Shown here piece after piece: positions 11,641 through 23,012 of a DNA stretch of 64,000 nucleotides. The notes beneath the pieces are model-generated. The model was not told the DNA's origin, did not search any database, and worked only from the letters and a program-made list of their open reading frames with translations. This DNA is from Sorghum bicolor (lineage: Eukaryota; Streptophyta; Magnoliopsida; Poales; Poaceae), in the NCBI RefSeq assembly GCF_000003195.3, contig NC_012870.2:9850501-9914500 (forward strand), read 5' to 3'. A program made the translations under genes and the position numbers. Within the stretch, counting starts at the first letter, position 1; each line of letters starts with the position of its first letter.

Positions 11641-12623
11641 ATTTCAGAGAGAAGATCACCTCAAGAATGCAAGCATATTTGGTAAGGGAAATCATCCTTT
11701 GACCCTGCCACTAGATCTACCAGTGAAACCTCACTCTTATTCAATTCCGAGCTGGCCACACCAAATGGCTGCTTGGCCTGAAGGGATTTAGCAGGGCTAG
11801 TGTTCATGCTTTGATGTCAGAAGATTGTGTCACAACTCGCAAGAGCCCCCTTATGTGCAAGTTGAGACTAGAACCTGGTTGCCAAGTCCACACATGGTGA
11901 TTTTTCATATGTATCCTACAGAGGAACCACCTGAATTGCAGCACCACTGTCAACATTAATTTGCTTCATGGTGATTTGTCATATGTATCCTACAGAGAAA
12001 CCACCTGATTTGCAGCACCACTATCCACATTAATATGCTTCATTCAACAAAAACATTCTTCTGCTTGCAGCAATCACCACAGATGAAGGTGAAACTGTGG
12101 TGTTTCTTTGAGTAATAAGTAGATAAGTCATCACTTTCACTCCCACAAACAGAGGTGCAATCATCATAGGACCAATGTCAAGTGTGAATTTAAATGATCG
12201 AGATAGGAATACTTGTTCATTGCATTGATCATTTGGTGTTTTACCTCAAGCAGACTTGTCGAATTCCAGAGCATGTGCCCCTACAATGCAGGCATCTGCG
12301 TATACTTCCACAACCATTTCAGTTGACATAAGCTTAGCTGATTTTGTTACCTCACGGCAAGGGTGAGCTTCAGGATTACTAGCCATATGGAGTAGTTGCT
12401 TCTAGAGTAGCGACAGAGCTGCCCATATGATCGAAAGCTGATCTAAGATGAGTGGTATGCCACAAAATTATTTCTGATGGCCTTTCGATGAATCCTGTGG
12501 AACAGGGATGACTAATGACCTCTGAACTTCATGTGCCCCATTTTTCAGAGAAGTTGCTTTGCTGCGATGAGTGGCATCCAACGTTTCTCTCTGTGATGAG
12601 TGCACGGACAACATTCTCTCAGC
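11640..12623 (-). pseudogene. EIN2-like: Decayed C-terminal tail of EIN2 copy 1
   Basis: Downstream of the copy 1 stop codon, the DNA still aligns in patches with the last large exon of copy 3. Directly after the stop comes AERMLSVHSSQRETLD-type text, matching copy 2 (SSVHSQRETLG). At 12036-12160 there is sequence matching the copy 3 block that encodes [18 protein letters not shown]. At 11640-11790 there is sequence matching the block around the QPFEQLFG region. The reading frame is broken repeatedly, and a 74 bp tandem duplication lies at 11895-12042. It cannot encode the EIN2 signalling tail. Confidence 0.75.
11895..12042. repeat. 74 bp tandem duplication in the EIN2 copy 1 relic
   Basis: Two adjacent units, each starting tggtgattt.tcatatgtat and ending near ttgcttca or atgcttca, spaced 74 bp apart with a few mismatches. 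Confidence 0.7.
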
Positions 12624-15600
12624 TTAATTACATGCTGATTTTAATGGAGTAACAGCAAGGAACAGTGCAAAACCAATAGATGCACAAGAGACCAGGACTA
12701 CAACGATATATGGAAGTAGCATAGGGTTTTCAGTGTTCCCTTTCAGGTCATTTGTCCAAGTGCTATCACCAAACAGAACTTCCGCCGCAAAAATGATATT
12801 TGTAAACAGCGTTAGAAGAAATGCTAGGAAGGACAATATTTGAACATATAGAGGTATCCGGTATCTGCCCATCAATAATCTTGATGAGGAAATGCGGAAA
12901 ACAGGTATAACAGACGAAGGAAGGAGCATAGCTTGGACAATTGGGCAGACGATAAGTAACTGATATAACCCTTCAAATCCTGCAACCTTCGCATGGTATA
13001 TAGTAGCAATCATGGCAAAAACCTTAGGTAACAGATGGTGTGCAAAAAGAGGCAGTTTTAGGCCGAAGAGATTCTCTGAAATTACATCACTGCCAATAAT
13101 ACACGTCACTGATACGATGTGGCCTGAAAAGATAAGGATCACCAATAATACAATTGGCGCCACAGGATTTGTAAGTACCTACAAAATACAAATGAAATTC
13201 AGGAAGGAGAGCTTCATCCTTCAATGCAGACTCCAAGCTTAAAGCGATACTATCTTTATTGAATATACGTTGGCCAGATCATGCAAAGGCTAAGTTTTTC
13301 AAGAAAGGTGAGGGACAAGAGCATCTCTAGCAGCTTCCCTATAACTCATTCTCTATGTCCCCATTCAGGGAACGAGCCTAAAAGAGAGTTTGTCTCCAGT
13401 GGCTCACATTCCCTATCTCCCAATCTTCTCTGTTTAGTTGATAATTCAAGCGGTTATAATTCAAACGGCCATAGTACATTAAAGTTGTTGGCCCGATTGG
13501 ATCTCAGATTCAGATCTGGGGAGGGAAGCTTAGCCCTTGACCGCTTGGATTGAATGGAAATGCAATGACTTACTTTTTTTACAATGGCACTGCCCCTGCT
13601 TTATAGGCAGAGGGCCAATGGAACAGAGAACACATAGCCAATTGAACAAAAGACTTGACGGATAAGCAGAGAACAGTGACACAAACCTGATTCATTAGCT
13701 GTCTAGCATCTTGGAAGTTAAGGGCCATTGTGTTTTTGGACTCATCAGCTGCTGAACTCAGCAGAATATAATTCACAAGAAAGATACCAGAAAATGCAAA
13801 TAGTATAGAAAAGAAGTGACCATGAAACAGAGAACCAAGCGTATGACCCTGAAATCTTCTCTGAACCTGCACACATGATAATATGATATCTGAATTAACA
13901 CGGATAAGAAGCCGAAGCAGATCAAACAAGCAAAGAATGAATCAAGAACAGCTCAGTACATTCAGTACCCCTATGGCGAATCAGTGATCAAGAACAACCA
14001 CTACACTCAGTAGTCAGTACCATAACATAAAACATCGTTCGTTCAAAAATAGCATAAAACATCACTTGCACCGTGGAAGACACATTCAAGATTGATAAGA
14101 CAAACTTTTAACGGAAGGCATGCTTGACAAAGCTAAGTGCACCAACTCATCACTTGCACCGTGAAAGACACATTCAGGATTGATAAGACAAACTTTTAAC
14201 AAAGGTATGATTGACAAAGCTAAGCGCACCAACTGTAGCTTCATATGTGTCATCTGACAAATGCAACTAATCACGAGAATGGGATGTTGGAAATTTACCT
14301 GAACAACTGATGAATGAGTATAAAAGTTGTGTACTATTATATTTGTGCCAAGTAGTGCCATCAGTGAGTAAGCACTTTCACCACTCAACTTGGGGAACAT
14401 TACGTTCGTATCGACAGGGGTCTTGGGATGGCTGACTAATAAACCAAGCACAAAACAAACTAGTGTAAAGCCAGATACGTAGGCATTAAACATTCCGGCC
14501 TTCCTCATGCTCTGCAATCAGCACAAATATAGGAACCAGAATAAGTTATAAAAAGTCTTAGAGCAGGTCATCCATTTATATACAGTACTTTCTTCTTTGG
14601 GAACTTATAAATTTACCAGAAGGGAGAGTGTATATGGTAGCAGATTAACTACAACACTTGTTAAACATACAACTGTGATAGGATCATTGCTTTCAAATAC
14701 AAGGTTGAACCCAACTACGATGCCTGCAATCTGAAAAATGTCATATGTCAAGTGCTTTTTCCTTGAAAATGTAAGTGTTTCAAATATACGAGCTACTTAA
14801 ATGCTCTGTTAATTTGTAATGGTACAAGCAAATGTATATCACGAGCACATAAAAATCCAAGATAAAGCATCATCAGAAAATGATTTTTTTTTCTGAAGTA
14901 TTTGTAGACATACCATGGTCAGTTCAGAAGTTAACAAGGACAGTCCTGCTTGAAGACCAAGAATAACACATATTTTCTGATTATACTCCTGGTGGCAAAT
15001 CTATTTGTTCATGTACAAATATAACAAGAAAAAAAGTCAAGATCTGCTGAAGACTCTGCTGAAAATAGATGAAGAAAATGTACAATAAAAGGGATATTTC
15101 TAGACAGAGTTTAAACCTCCAGCCATTAAGTTTTTGTTGTCACATGTGGATATCCGATGTTTTATTTCGGAAGATGGTGGCATTTTTTTTTTCAATAGAA
15201 GTATGTCAGAATAGCTACAACACTAGCATTTTTTTTTTCAGATACCTCCCACAAACACACACACAAAAAAAACACAAACAGTACAGGTACACACAGCAAT
15301 TTATGGTAGGTCCGCCATATCCTAATGAATCATCATTCTTATCGGTGAGACCTCCACGCTGTGGTTCTGGTGAGATTTCTACAGTTTGTAATTGCAAGAG
15401 AGGACTGAATAAATTCTTACCTCGGCAAGGTTCTTCCCGGTGACAATGCCGATACAACTCGAGAGGTACTGACACAGAATAGCTGATAAATTAAAAAGCA
15501 GCACGAGCAGGACAAGATCATAGCCAAACCGAGACCCAGCTTCCACTGCCACCAACCATTTCCCGAAGTCAAGATACCCCATTGAGACCACGAGTGCTGG

Positions 15601-15672
15601 TCCAAGGGTTCGGAAAGAATTATGCGGAGCATCTCCAGCAGCCAGGGACTCTATGGATCGCACACCGTCCAT
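12624..15672 (-). CDS. EIN2-like: EIN2-like protein, Nramp domain only (copy 1)
   Basis: Six coding exons, all with GT-AG junctions: 15421-15672, 14914-15000, 14617-14730, 14299-14511, 13687-13866 and 12624-13178. They encode 466 aa, starting MDGVRSIESL. The product covers the complete Nramp-like membrane domain of EIN2, the ER ethylene-signal transducer, with the family text [36 protein letters not shown] and FGDSTWTN. It ends [10 protein letters not shown] and then TAA, where copy 3 reads [12 protein letters not shown], so a single GAA-to-TAA-type change explains the stop. The start at 15672 is used because a 5' UTR intron acceptor lies 20 nt upstream, as in copy 3; the in-frame ATG at 15723 would then be intronic. 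It may be a truncated functional gene or a young pseudogene; exon structure and frame are intact. Confidence 0.8.
14061..14236. repeat. 88 bp tandem duplication in an EIN2 copy 1 intron
   Basis: Two units, each beginning atcacttgcaccgtg and running through gacaaagctaag, 88 bp apart, in the intron between exons 4 and 5. Confidence 0.7.
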
Positions 15673-16250
15673 TGTGCAGGAGCAATGATGGTCTGCAAAG
15701 CTCAGTATGGATCGACTGCTCACAAACTCAGGCCCTTTGTACTCTCTCGCTATGATCCAAGCAGCTTACTTTGAATTTCCAAAGCCCTAGTGAGTAGTGA
15801 CCTCAACTGATGATGGTAGGTCGGCTCACGAGGCGGCGAGATGGTTTGGCGATGGGGCCCGGCGATCGAAAGGCGGTTGGTGGCTTACCGCGGTGGTGCT
15901 TGCGGACAACGACCGGCGCGGAGGCCAGCGGCAGAGAAGAGGACCTCGTCTTCCTACCTAGGTTTCGGCCTAGCAGGCGCGATTTGCTCGGGAGATGACG
16001 GGCTGCCCACTAATGTCCGCAGGTGCGCCGTGGCCCGTGGCGAGGGAAGCGAGCAATAGCGCCACGAGACGCGTGGCGAGGCGAGCTGGGTGGCAAGCAT
16101 GCAGGAAGGACAGCGCGGACGCGCCGCTCTGGCGACGCCGTCGCGTGCCGGCGGTGGGCGGCGGGCGGTGCGATGTGATCCTCAATCCTCATCCAAGAGC
16201 AAGCGCAGCCCGCACGCGGTTGACGGGGCAGTGACCTGGGTCAAAGTTTT
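15673..16250 (-). promoter_or_regulatory. 5' UTR intron and GC-rich leader of EIN2 copy 1
   Basis: A 3' splice site (tgcag) lies 20 nt upstream of the start codon, as in copy 3. A plausible donor (CGCG|GTAAGC, exon side at 15889) closes a 5' UTR intron. The GC-rich sequence up to about 16230 is probably the noncoding first exon and promoter. The ORFs in it resemble no protein I know. Confidence 0.4.
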
Positions 16251-16272
16251 GCCTTTTATCGTTTTTCTTTAA

Positions 16273-16497
16273 CTTCTTGTTTAGTTTCAAAATTTTTTAG
16301 GAAATCATTTGTATTTAATAAATATTATTCAATCATAGATTAACTAGGCTTAAAAGATTTGTTTCGTCAATTCTGACCAAACTGTACAATTAGTTTTTAT
16401 TTTCGTCTATATTTAACCCTCCATACATGCGTCTAAAGATTCGATGCGACGAAGAATCTAAAAAATTTTGCAATTTTTTTTGAAACTAAACAAGACC
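16273..16497. mobile_element. Tourist-like MITE
   Basis: Left end cttgtttagtttc, right end aactaaacaagacc, with the usual core (gattcgatgcgacg, tagtttttattttcgtct). It abuts the next element directly. Confidence 0.65.
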
Positions 16498-16500
16498 TTA

Positions 16501-16737
16501 TTTAGATCTGATTTTTTTTTTAGAATTTTGACATTGTAGCACTTCCATTTTTATTTGACAAATATTGTCCAATCATAAAGTAACTAAATCTAAAAGATTC
16601 ATCTTGTGATTTATAGACAAACCGTGTAATTAGTTTTTGTTTTTATCTATATTTAATAATTCATGCATGTGCCGCAAGATTCAATGTGACGAGAAATCTT
16701 GAAATTTTTTTGGTTTTTGGGTGAACAAAACAAGGCC
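16501..16737. mobile_element. Tourist-like MITE
   Basis: Left end (acc)ttatttagatctga, right end gtgaacaaaacaaggcc. The core contains attgtccaatcata and gtgtaattagtttttg. It is followed by TTA, where the next element starts. Confidence 0.65.
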
Positions 16738-16740
16738 TTA

Positions 16741-17112
16741 GAGCATCTCCAGCAGACTACCTAAATAGACTATCTATCCCCAATTTGAGTAGTGGAGGGC
16801 TAAAAATCTACTCCAGCAAACTACCTATTCCACCCAACATATTTGTTGGCTACCTAAATCCCCCTCTCCACTACCCATTCCTGTTGGGTCAAGGACACTA
16901 CCCAAATCTTCTCTCCCACCCACACGTCTCTCTCTCCCATTAATGCTCTGATTGTGGGACCTAGAAGTCATCCTCTGCTAAGACAAAAATGGGTAGCTAG
17001 TTTTAGGTAGTACTGCTGGAGTTGAGAGCAAAATGTAGATAGTATTAAAATGAGTGGCTACTCAAATAAACATTTAGGTAGTCTAATTTAGGTAGCACTG
17101 CTGGAGATGCTC
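16741..17112. mobile_element. MITE of the GAGCATCTCCAGCAG family
   Basis: Ends gagcatctccagcagacta and gcactgctggagatgctc are inverted repeats about 370 bp apart. TTA duplications lie at 16738-16740 and 17113-17115. The interior has matching inverted 'acctaaata' text. Confidence 0.75.
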
Positions 17113-17634
17113 TTATTGATTTTTTTGAGAGAACTGGACGGGCAGAAAAGTCCCTACTGGAATTGTATTAAAGCAAAACAAGGGTACAAAGTCTTAAAAC
17201 AAAGAAAACAAAAGGGAAGGGAGGCCAACTTATTATTAATTCATATTTAGATTCTTGAGAAAAAAGATCGTAGAAATGGATCTATGTGAAGCATCTTTGC
17301 ATACGAGAGCTAATAATTAGCCTATGTTTTTTATACCAATTAGAACACCTACGTGGGCTAATTTGAATTAATAAGAGCTAATGTGGCTAGAGTTCATTAG
17401 CCCTGATTATATAGCCTATAATTAGCTCATCTTTAAAACATTTTCACAAGACGGGCTAACTTTTAGCGGGATCCTAGGCTTGCGAAAAGATTTTAGATTT
17501 TGACACTGAAGCATTTTCGTTTGTATTTACTCCGTAACAATTATTGTCCAACTATAGATTAACTAGGCTCAAAAGATTCGTCTCGTAAACTATAGACAAA
17601 TTGTGCAATTAGTTTTTGTTTTCGTCTATATTTA

Positions 17635-17840
17635 GGCCAGTCTCAATGCATAGTTTCATGACACAGTTACCAAGACTATAAACTAGGTAAGCGAGCCACA
17701 TGAGTTTCATGGAGATGAAACACCTCTCTCATCTGATGAAACTTCTTCATTTAATGACCCTGACAAGTCAGCAATTTTGCTTATGTGACATCCTATTTAA
17801 TGTGCATGACACTCTTATAAAACATGCATTGAGACCGACC
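17635..17840. mobile_element. MITE of the GGCCAGTCTCAATG family, copy 3, nested
   Basis: Ends ggccagtctcaatgcat and atgcattgagaccgacc. TTA duplications lie at 17632-17634 and 17841-17843, splitting the host motif atatttaatg/gctttatgc. Confidence 0.78.
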
Positions 17841-17917
17841 TTAGTGCTTTATGCATGTGCCACAAGATTTAATGTGATGAGGAATCTTGAAAAGTTTTTG
17901 AATTCTGAGGTGACTAA

Positions 17918-18384
17918 GGCCTTGTTTAGTTCCGAAAAGTGAAAAGTTTTCGGTACTGTAGCACTTTCGTTTGTTTGTGACAAATATTATCCAATCATAG
18001 ACTAACTAGGATTAAAAGATTCGTCTCGTAATTTACAGCTAAACTGTGTAATTAGTTTTTGTTTTCGTCTATATTTAATGTATCATGCATGTGCCACAAG
18101 ATTCGATGTGACAAGGAATCTTGAAAACTTTTTGGTTTTCAGGGTGAACTTTAGTTCCCAAAAATTTTTGCAAAACTTTTCAGATTCCCCGTCACATCGA
18201 ATATTTAAACACATGCATGAAGTATTAAATATAGACGAAAATAAAAACTAATTGCACAGTTTGATCGGAATTGACGAGATAAATCTTTTAAGTCTAGTTA
18301 GTCTATAATTAGATAATATTTGTCAAATACAAACGAAAGTGCTACCGTGCCGATTTTCTAAAATTTTTTAAACTAAACAAGGCC
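17918..18384. mobile_element. Two fused Tourist-like MITEs inserted as one block
   Basis: Begins ggccttgtttag and ends aactaaacaaggcc, with TAA at 17915-17917 and 18385-18387. Inside, the right end of one unit (gggtgaact) runs straight into the left end of an oppositely oriented one (ttagttcccaaa), with both inner termini partly lost. Confidence 0.65.
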
Positions 18385-18770
18385 TAAACAAGTCCCAAGT
18401 GAAAATAAAATGGATGGGCGACGGACGCACTGACGCCCGTGCGCACTCCGATGGCTGCCACGTGTAGCCCGACGGCATCGCATGGCGACAACCAACCATG
18501 GTGCCGTATGACAAACAAAGGTGGGCCCCGCCGCGTTTGGAGTGCACAAGAGCATCAGTGTGTTCGTCGTCCATGCAATTTAATCCAAGCAGACATGTTT
18601 ACGCAAAAGGCAAGACCCAAGACTCCATAAAGTCAAGATATGGTACATCTAGATGGGAGGTTTAAATGAATTGTCTCACATTTTGTAGATGACGGTCTCT
18701 TGATCCTCCAATACAAAGATGATATTATTTTTCTTCATGGAACATGATCTGCTCTAAGCTAAAGATCTTA

Positions 18771-19002
18771 GGCCTTGTTTAGTTTCCAAAAATTTTCAAG
18801 ATTTCTCGTCACATCAAATTTTGCGGCACATACATGAAGCATTAAATATAAATAAAAAAGATAACTAATTACATAGTTTATCTGTAATTTGCGAGATGAA
18901 TCTTTTGATTCTAGTTAGTCTATAATTGAATAATAATTGCCAAATAAAGTCGAAAGTGCTACAGTAGCAAAATCTAAAAATTTTCACGAACTAAACCAGA
19001 CC
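18771..19002. mobile_element. Tourist-like MITE
   Basis: Ends ggccttgtttagtttcc and gaactaaaccagacc. TTA duplications lie on both sides (18768-18770 and 19003-19005). 232 bp. Confidence 0.8.
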
Positions 19003-19311
19003 TTAATACACTAGTGTTATGTACCTTTCAGCAGCTCTCAGGATTGAAAATTAATTTTTAAAAGAGCGAGCTCTTTTGTTGTGGCAAGGCTAATGACTGT
19101 GACAAGTGTGTGCGTGATTTTTTGGTCCCAATACCGGGGGCTTACCATTTAAATACCGCTGTATTCCTATGCATCATCAAAAACTCTAACAAAGATTGGA
19201 CGTTGAGGAGAGATTTTAAAAAGAAAAGCTTTTTTCCATTAGAGGTTGACAAATTTTCCTTAATTCAGCCTTAAGATTCAAAACAAGTGCCTATTAAGAA
19301 GGAAATACTTG

Positions 19312-19552
19312 GGCCTTAGTTCCCAGAAAATTTTGCAAAACTTTTCACATTCCCTATCACATCGAATCTTGCAACACATGCATGAAGCATTAAGTATAGA
19401 TAAAAAGAATAACTAATTACACAGTTTGTCTATAATTTGCGAGATGAATCTTTTGAGCCTATTTAGTTCTATGATGGGACAATATTTGTCACATACAAAC
19501 GAAAGTGCTACAGTGGCCATTTTCCAAAAAAAATTTGGAACTAAACAAGGCC
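19312..19552. mobile_element. Tourist-like MITE
   Basis: Ends ggccttagttccc and ggaactaaacaaggcc, 241 bp, with the core cattaagtatagataaaa and gaatcttttgagcct. Confidence 0.75.
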
Positions 19553-19579
19553 TTGGCCTATAATACAATAACTCAAGTC

Positions 19580-20100
19580 CGTAAATGGCCAGGTGATTCG
19601 TGTTTTTGGTAGGGGCTAATGAAGGTCAAGGATGGTTTCTTAGGCCGTCCTTATTTCCGAGTTCAAGACAAATTACAAGTTCGATTTTGAAGGAACAATT
19701 GATTAGGAAATAAACAATTAAGGGGTGTCTATCCATCTCTCTGTAGGATTATGAGGAAAAAGTACGATACGGTGGCCAAAGCACTTAATGTGTTTTTAGA
19801 AGAGGTTCGGTGGATGTTAGTTTGATAATGTGGTAGACTTTAAAGTTGTGCCGGTCAACCTTACAAGTGAGAAACATCCATAGGAGTGGGAAGAGTCCGC
19901 TATGGAAAGTCCGCTATGAAAATTAAGAGTGCCTTTGAAAGTTAAAATTGTTCTTTGGTATCTCCAAAAATGAGTCACTTTTACAGAAAGTAATCTAGTA
20001 AAAAGGAATTGGCAGTGGAGTGTCAAATGTTGTTTTTAGATCCTTGAAGACAATTTAACATTTTTTATTTGATTGTTACTTTGCTAGGTTCATATAGAAC
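19580..20100 (+). pseudogene. LINE reverse-transcriptase C-terminal (zf-RVT) fossil
   Basis: Plus-strand text translates in broken frames to motifs of plant non-LTR retroelements. YPSLCRIMRKKYDTVAKAL is followed about 50 codons later by KLRVPLKVKIVLWYLQK, a stop, and NLVKRNWQ..VKCCF. The last part is the zinc-binding region found after the reverse transcriptase domain. Several stops and frame changes are present, so it is dead. Confidence 0.7.
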
Positions 20101-20710
20101 ACTATGCACATCACAAGCTACAATATCAGAAAAAAAATCATTATAACTTATATTAGTTTTGTATTACTTCATATCTTATTATACTTTATATAAATAGTGA
20201 TCCTCAATCTCATCCAAGAGCAAGCTGCAGCCCGCACGTGTCCGGTTGATGGGGCAGTGACCTGGGCACAGCAGGGCGATGGCCCATTACCAATTTACCA
20301 GAGTTGGTTATCTAAGTCAAAGTTTTTCCTTTTTGTATTTTTCATTTTTTCTGAAAGGAATTTTCATTCCATTGCTCAATACCGGCACCCCTGCCAACAT
20401 TGAAGTTGAAGGCGCCAAATCAGCGGTGGAGCTAGAGCAAATACGAGGGAGATACGTTTACCTCATGAATGCGTAGGATTTTACGGTGTAGATGTGAACA
20501 TGGTGAAATTTTGATCATAATCACTATTTTTTGATATTTTTGTGGGTGCATCCATCTCCTGTGTAGTCTATAGATCTACCCATGCACCAAATATAGCTCA
20601 TGCTACATAGAAGTTAGTTCATAGACTACTCTATTAGAAGCACGTGGCACATATTTGACTTGGAAAATTGCAAAACTCTCAGCTACCAGATCTTTAAGAT
20701 CATGGACTAA

Positions 20711-21027
20711 GGGCCTGTTTAGATTGGCAATGAAAATTTTTTAGGTGTCACATCGAATGTGTCGGAAGGATGTCGGGAGGGTTTTTTAGAAACTAATAAA
20801 AAAACAAATTACATAGCTCGTCAGGAAACTTCAAGACAAATTTATTAAGCATAATTAATCTGTCATTAGCATATGTGGAGTAACTAGGCTTAAAAGATTC
20901 GTCTCGCGATTCTCAACTAAACCGTGTAATTAGTTTATTTTTTTATCTATATTTAATGTTCCATGCATGTGTCCAAAGATTCGATAGGATGGATGAAAAA
21001 ATTTTGGGTGGGAAACTAAACAGGGCC
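20711..21027. mobile_element. GGGCCTGTTTAGATTGG MITE (larger family)
   Basis: Ends gggcctgtttagattgg and aaactaaacagggcc. Core cacatcgaatgtgtcggaag and aaacaaattacatagctcg. TAA flanks both sides. It is a shortened relative of 22083-22428. Confidence 0.78.
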
Positions 21028-21834
21028 TAAATCTCCAATCAATGTGATATTGATGCATTGACAAGATCAAAATGGCGAACAAGGACATGTTTTCTACAAT
21101 TTTGAACCACCTCATCTAAATTAGGTGGGGCTATGCATAGGGATGATGTTGCACTTGTCATCGGCGATCTAGGTGTAGGAAAAAATTACATGTCACAATC
21201 CACATCAGACTGTGAGTGAAGGTATTTGGATGTGAAGCTAAAATCGTGCTGCAGAGTATTTGAAGAAGCAATGACATTCATGTGACCTGTGCTAAAATTG
21301 TTGTACATAAATCTCACGCTAATCTATTTTTTTATTTACATCAATCAATATAAATTGTAAAGTGTGAAGAGAGTACAAGCTGCTAATTAATGAATACATT
21401 CTGACATATTTTGTCATTTGTATTTTTCTGATATCAATAGAAAACTTGTTTTCACTTGTATTTTTCCATTTGCACACTTTATTAATGGACAAACGTAAGT
21501 ATTGTCTCTATACCGTTAGCACAGGTAATATACTGATTTCAAGAAGTCAATCAAACTTAAATTTAATAAAATCTTAATAAAATCTATATAAAAGGTAAAT
21601 CTTTATGAGACAATCATACAAATAAACATCATTAGATTAATACCATCATATATTTTATAGAAAATCTTTTTAGAGGTACACATGTTGATTATTTTTTATA
21701 TAGATCTAGTTGAATTTGAGATTGATTAATCAACTCCTAGAGGTGTTAGGTGTGCATTTATTTTAGGACTGAGTGGGTATTGAACACTTTGTCTGCTGCA
21801 CATAGAGGAGTTTTTTTTTTTTTTACAACTACCC

Positions 21835-22035
21835 AGAGGAGGTTAGTGTTGGTGTTCGTACTTGTCTCTGACTGGATGGAGATAATTTCCCTCTGAATAT
21901 TGCGTTGCGAAAGCTCGCTAAGTGTACGTTGAGCTGAGCCTGATGGCCTGGTTGTGACTCCACAAATTGTGATTTTTCAGACGCCAGCTTACTAAGGTAT
22001 GACATATACATATTTGCAGCAGGACCAACTAGCTT
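21835..22035 (-). pseudogene. EIN2-like: Detached fragment of an EIN2 C-terminal exon (from copy 2)
   Basis: The minus-strand reading MYMSYLSKLASEKSQFVESQ, followed by QLNVHLASFRN, aligns with copy 3 [16 protein letters not shown] and its following HNVQREML text. The nucleotide match extends from the 'tttgcagcaggacc' block to 'ggtgttcgtact'. In copy 3 this part lies about 0.8 kb downstream of the DEFWG block. Here it is about 2.6 kb from the copy 2 DEFWG remnant, with MITEs and other repeats in between. Confidence 0.7.
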
Positions 22036-22082
22036 AAATAGACATTTATTTCGCTCGTTCCCCTTTCCTCGGTTATCATTTA

Positions 22083-22428
22083 GGGCCTGTTTAGATTGTA
22101 TATGAAAAATTTTTAGATGTCACATCGGATATGTCGGAAGGATGTCGGGAGGGGTTTTTAAAAACTAATAAAAAAACAAATTACATAGCTCATCAGGAAA
22201 CTGCAAGACAAATCTATTAACTATAATTAATCTGTCATTAGCACATGTGGGTTACTGTAGCACTTAAGGCTAATCATGGACTAACTAGGCTTAAAAGATT
22301 TGTCTCGCGATTTTCAACCAAACTGTGTAATTAGTTTATTTTTTTATCTACATTTAATGTTCCATGCATGTGTCCAAAGATTCGATGGGATTGATGAAAT
22401 TTTTTTGGGTGGGGAACTAAACAGGGCC
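22083..22428. mobile_element. GGGCCTGTTTAGATTG MITE (larger family)
   Basis: 346 bp, ends gggcctgtttagattg and aactaaacagggcc. TTA duplications lie at 22080-22082 and 22429-22431. Core gtcacatcggatatgtcgg. Confidence 0.82.
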
Positions 22429-22709
22429 TTATATCATTTCACTGAACTCGCCCTTGCCAAGTTCAGTCCAACAGAAAAGTCGAACCTTTTAGTATTAGCT
22501 TCTTGGGTAAGCTCACTTTTTTTTTCTGAGAGCACGACTTGGTGTGTATTTCATTAAGAAAAAATCCGATTGTCAAAAAAATGACTAAGATGACACGATG
22601 GGAGAATCCAAAGCGCAGTACACGAACCACAAAGATAGTAGTTTAGAACAACAAATACGAAAGAAAGAAAACACGTAAGGGAGAGAGCCCTTCGCCACAA
22701 CCTAACCAA

Positions 22710-22952
22710 GGCCTTGTTTAGTTTCGAAAAAATTTCGGATTTTGCTACTATAACACTTTCGTTTTTATTTGACAAATATTGTTCAATCATGAACTAACTA
22801 GGATCAAAAGATTCATCTCGTAATTTACAGACAAACTATGTAATTAGTTTTTGTTTTCGTCCATATTTAATGCTTCATGCATGTGCCGCAAGATTTGATG
22901 TGACGGAGAATCTTGAAAACCTTTTGGATTTCGGAGTGAACTAAACAAGGCC
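22710..22952. mobile_element. Tourist-like MITE
   Basis: Ends ggccttgtttagtttcg and gaactaaacaaggcc, 243 bp, with the core attcatctcgtaatttacag and tttaatgcttcatgcatg. Confidence 0.78.
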
Positions 22953-23012
22953 CAACTAGACCTGCAAAGAAAAACAAAAAGCAAAAGACTGTCAGCAGGG
23001 AGATGAAGCCGT

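Larger units (their letters stand above)
17475..18395. mobile_element. Composite Tourist-like MITE hit by two later insertions
   Basis: A host element with a degraded left end contains a GGCCAGTCTCAATG element (17635-17840) at an internal TTA. Its right terminus is split by a second block (17918-18384), as gtgac-TAA ... TAA-acaagtcc. Joined, the host right end is normal for the family. Confidence 0.65.

Noticed and set aside
15673..15723. Alternative upstream start codon for EIN2 copy 1 at 15723
   Set aside because: A 3' splice site conserved with copy 3 lies 20 nt upstream of the 15672 start, so the upstream ATG would be in a 5' UTR intron.
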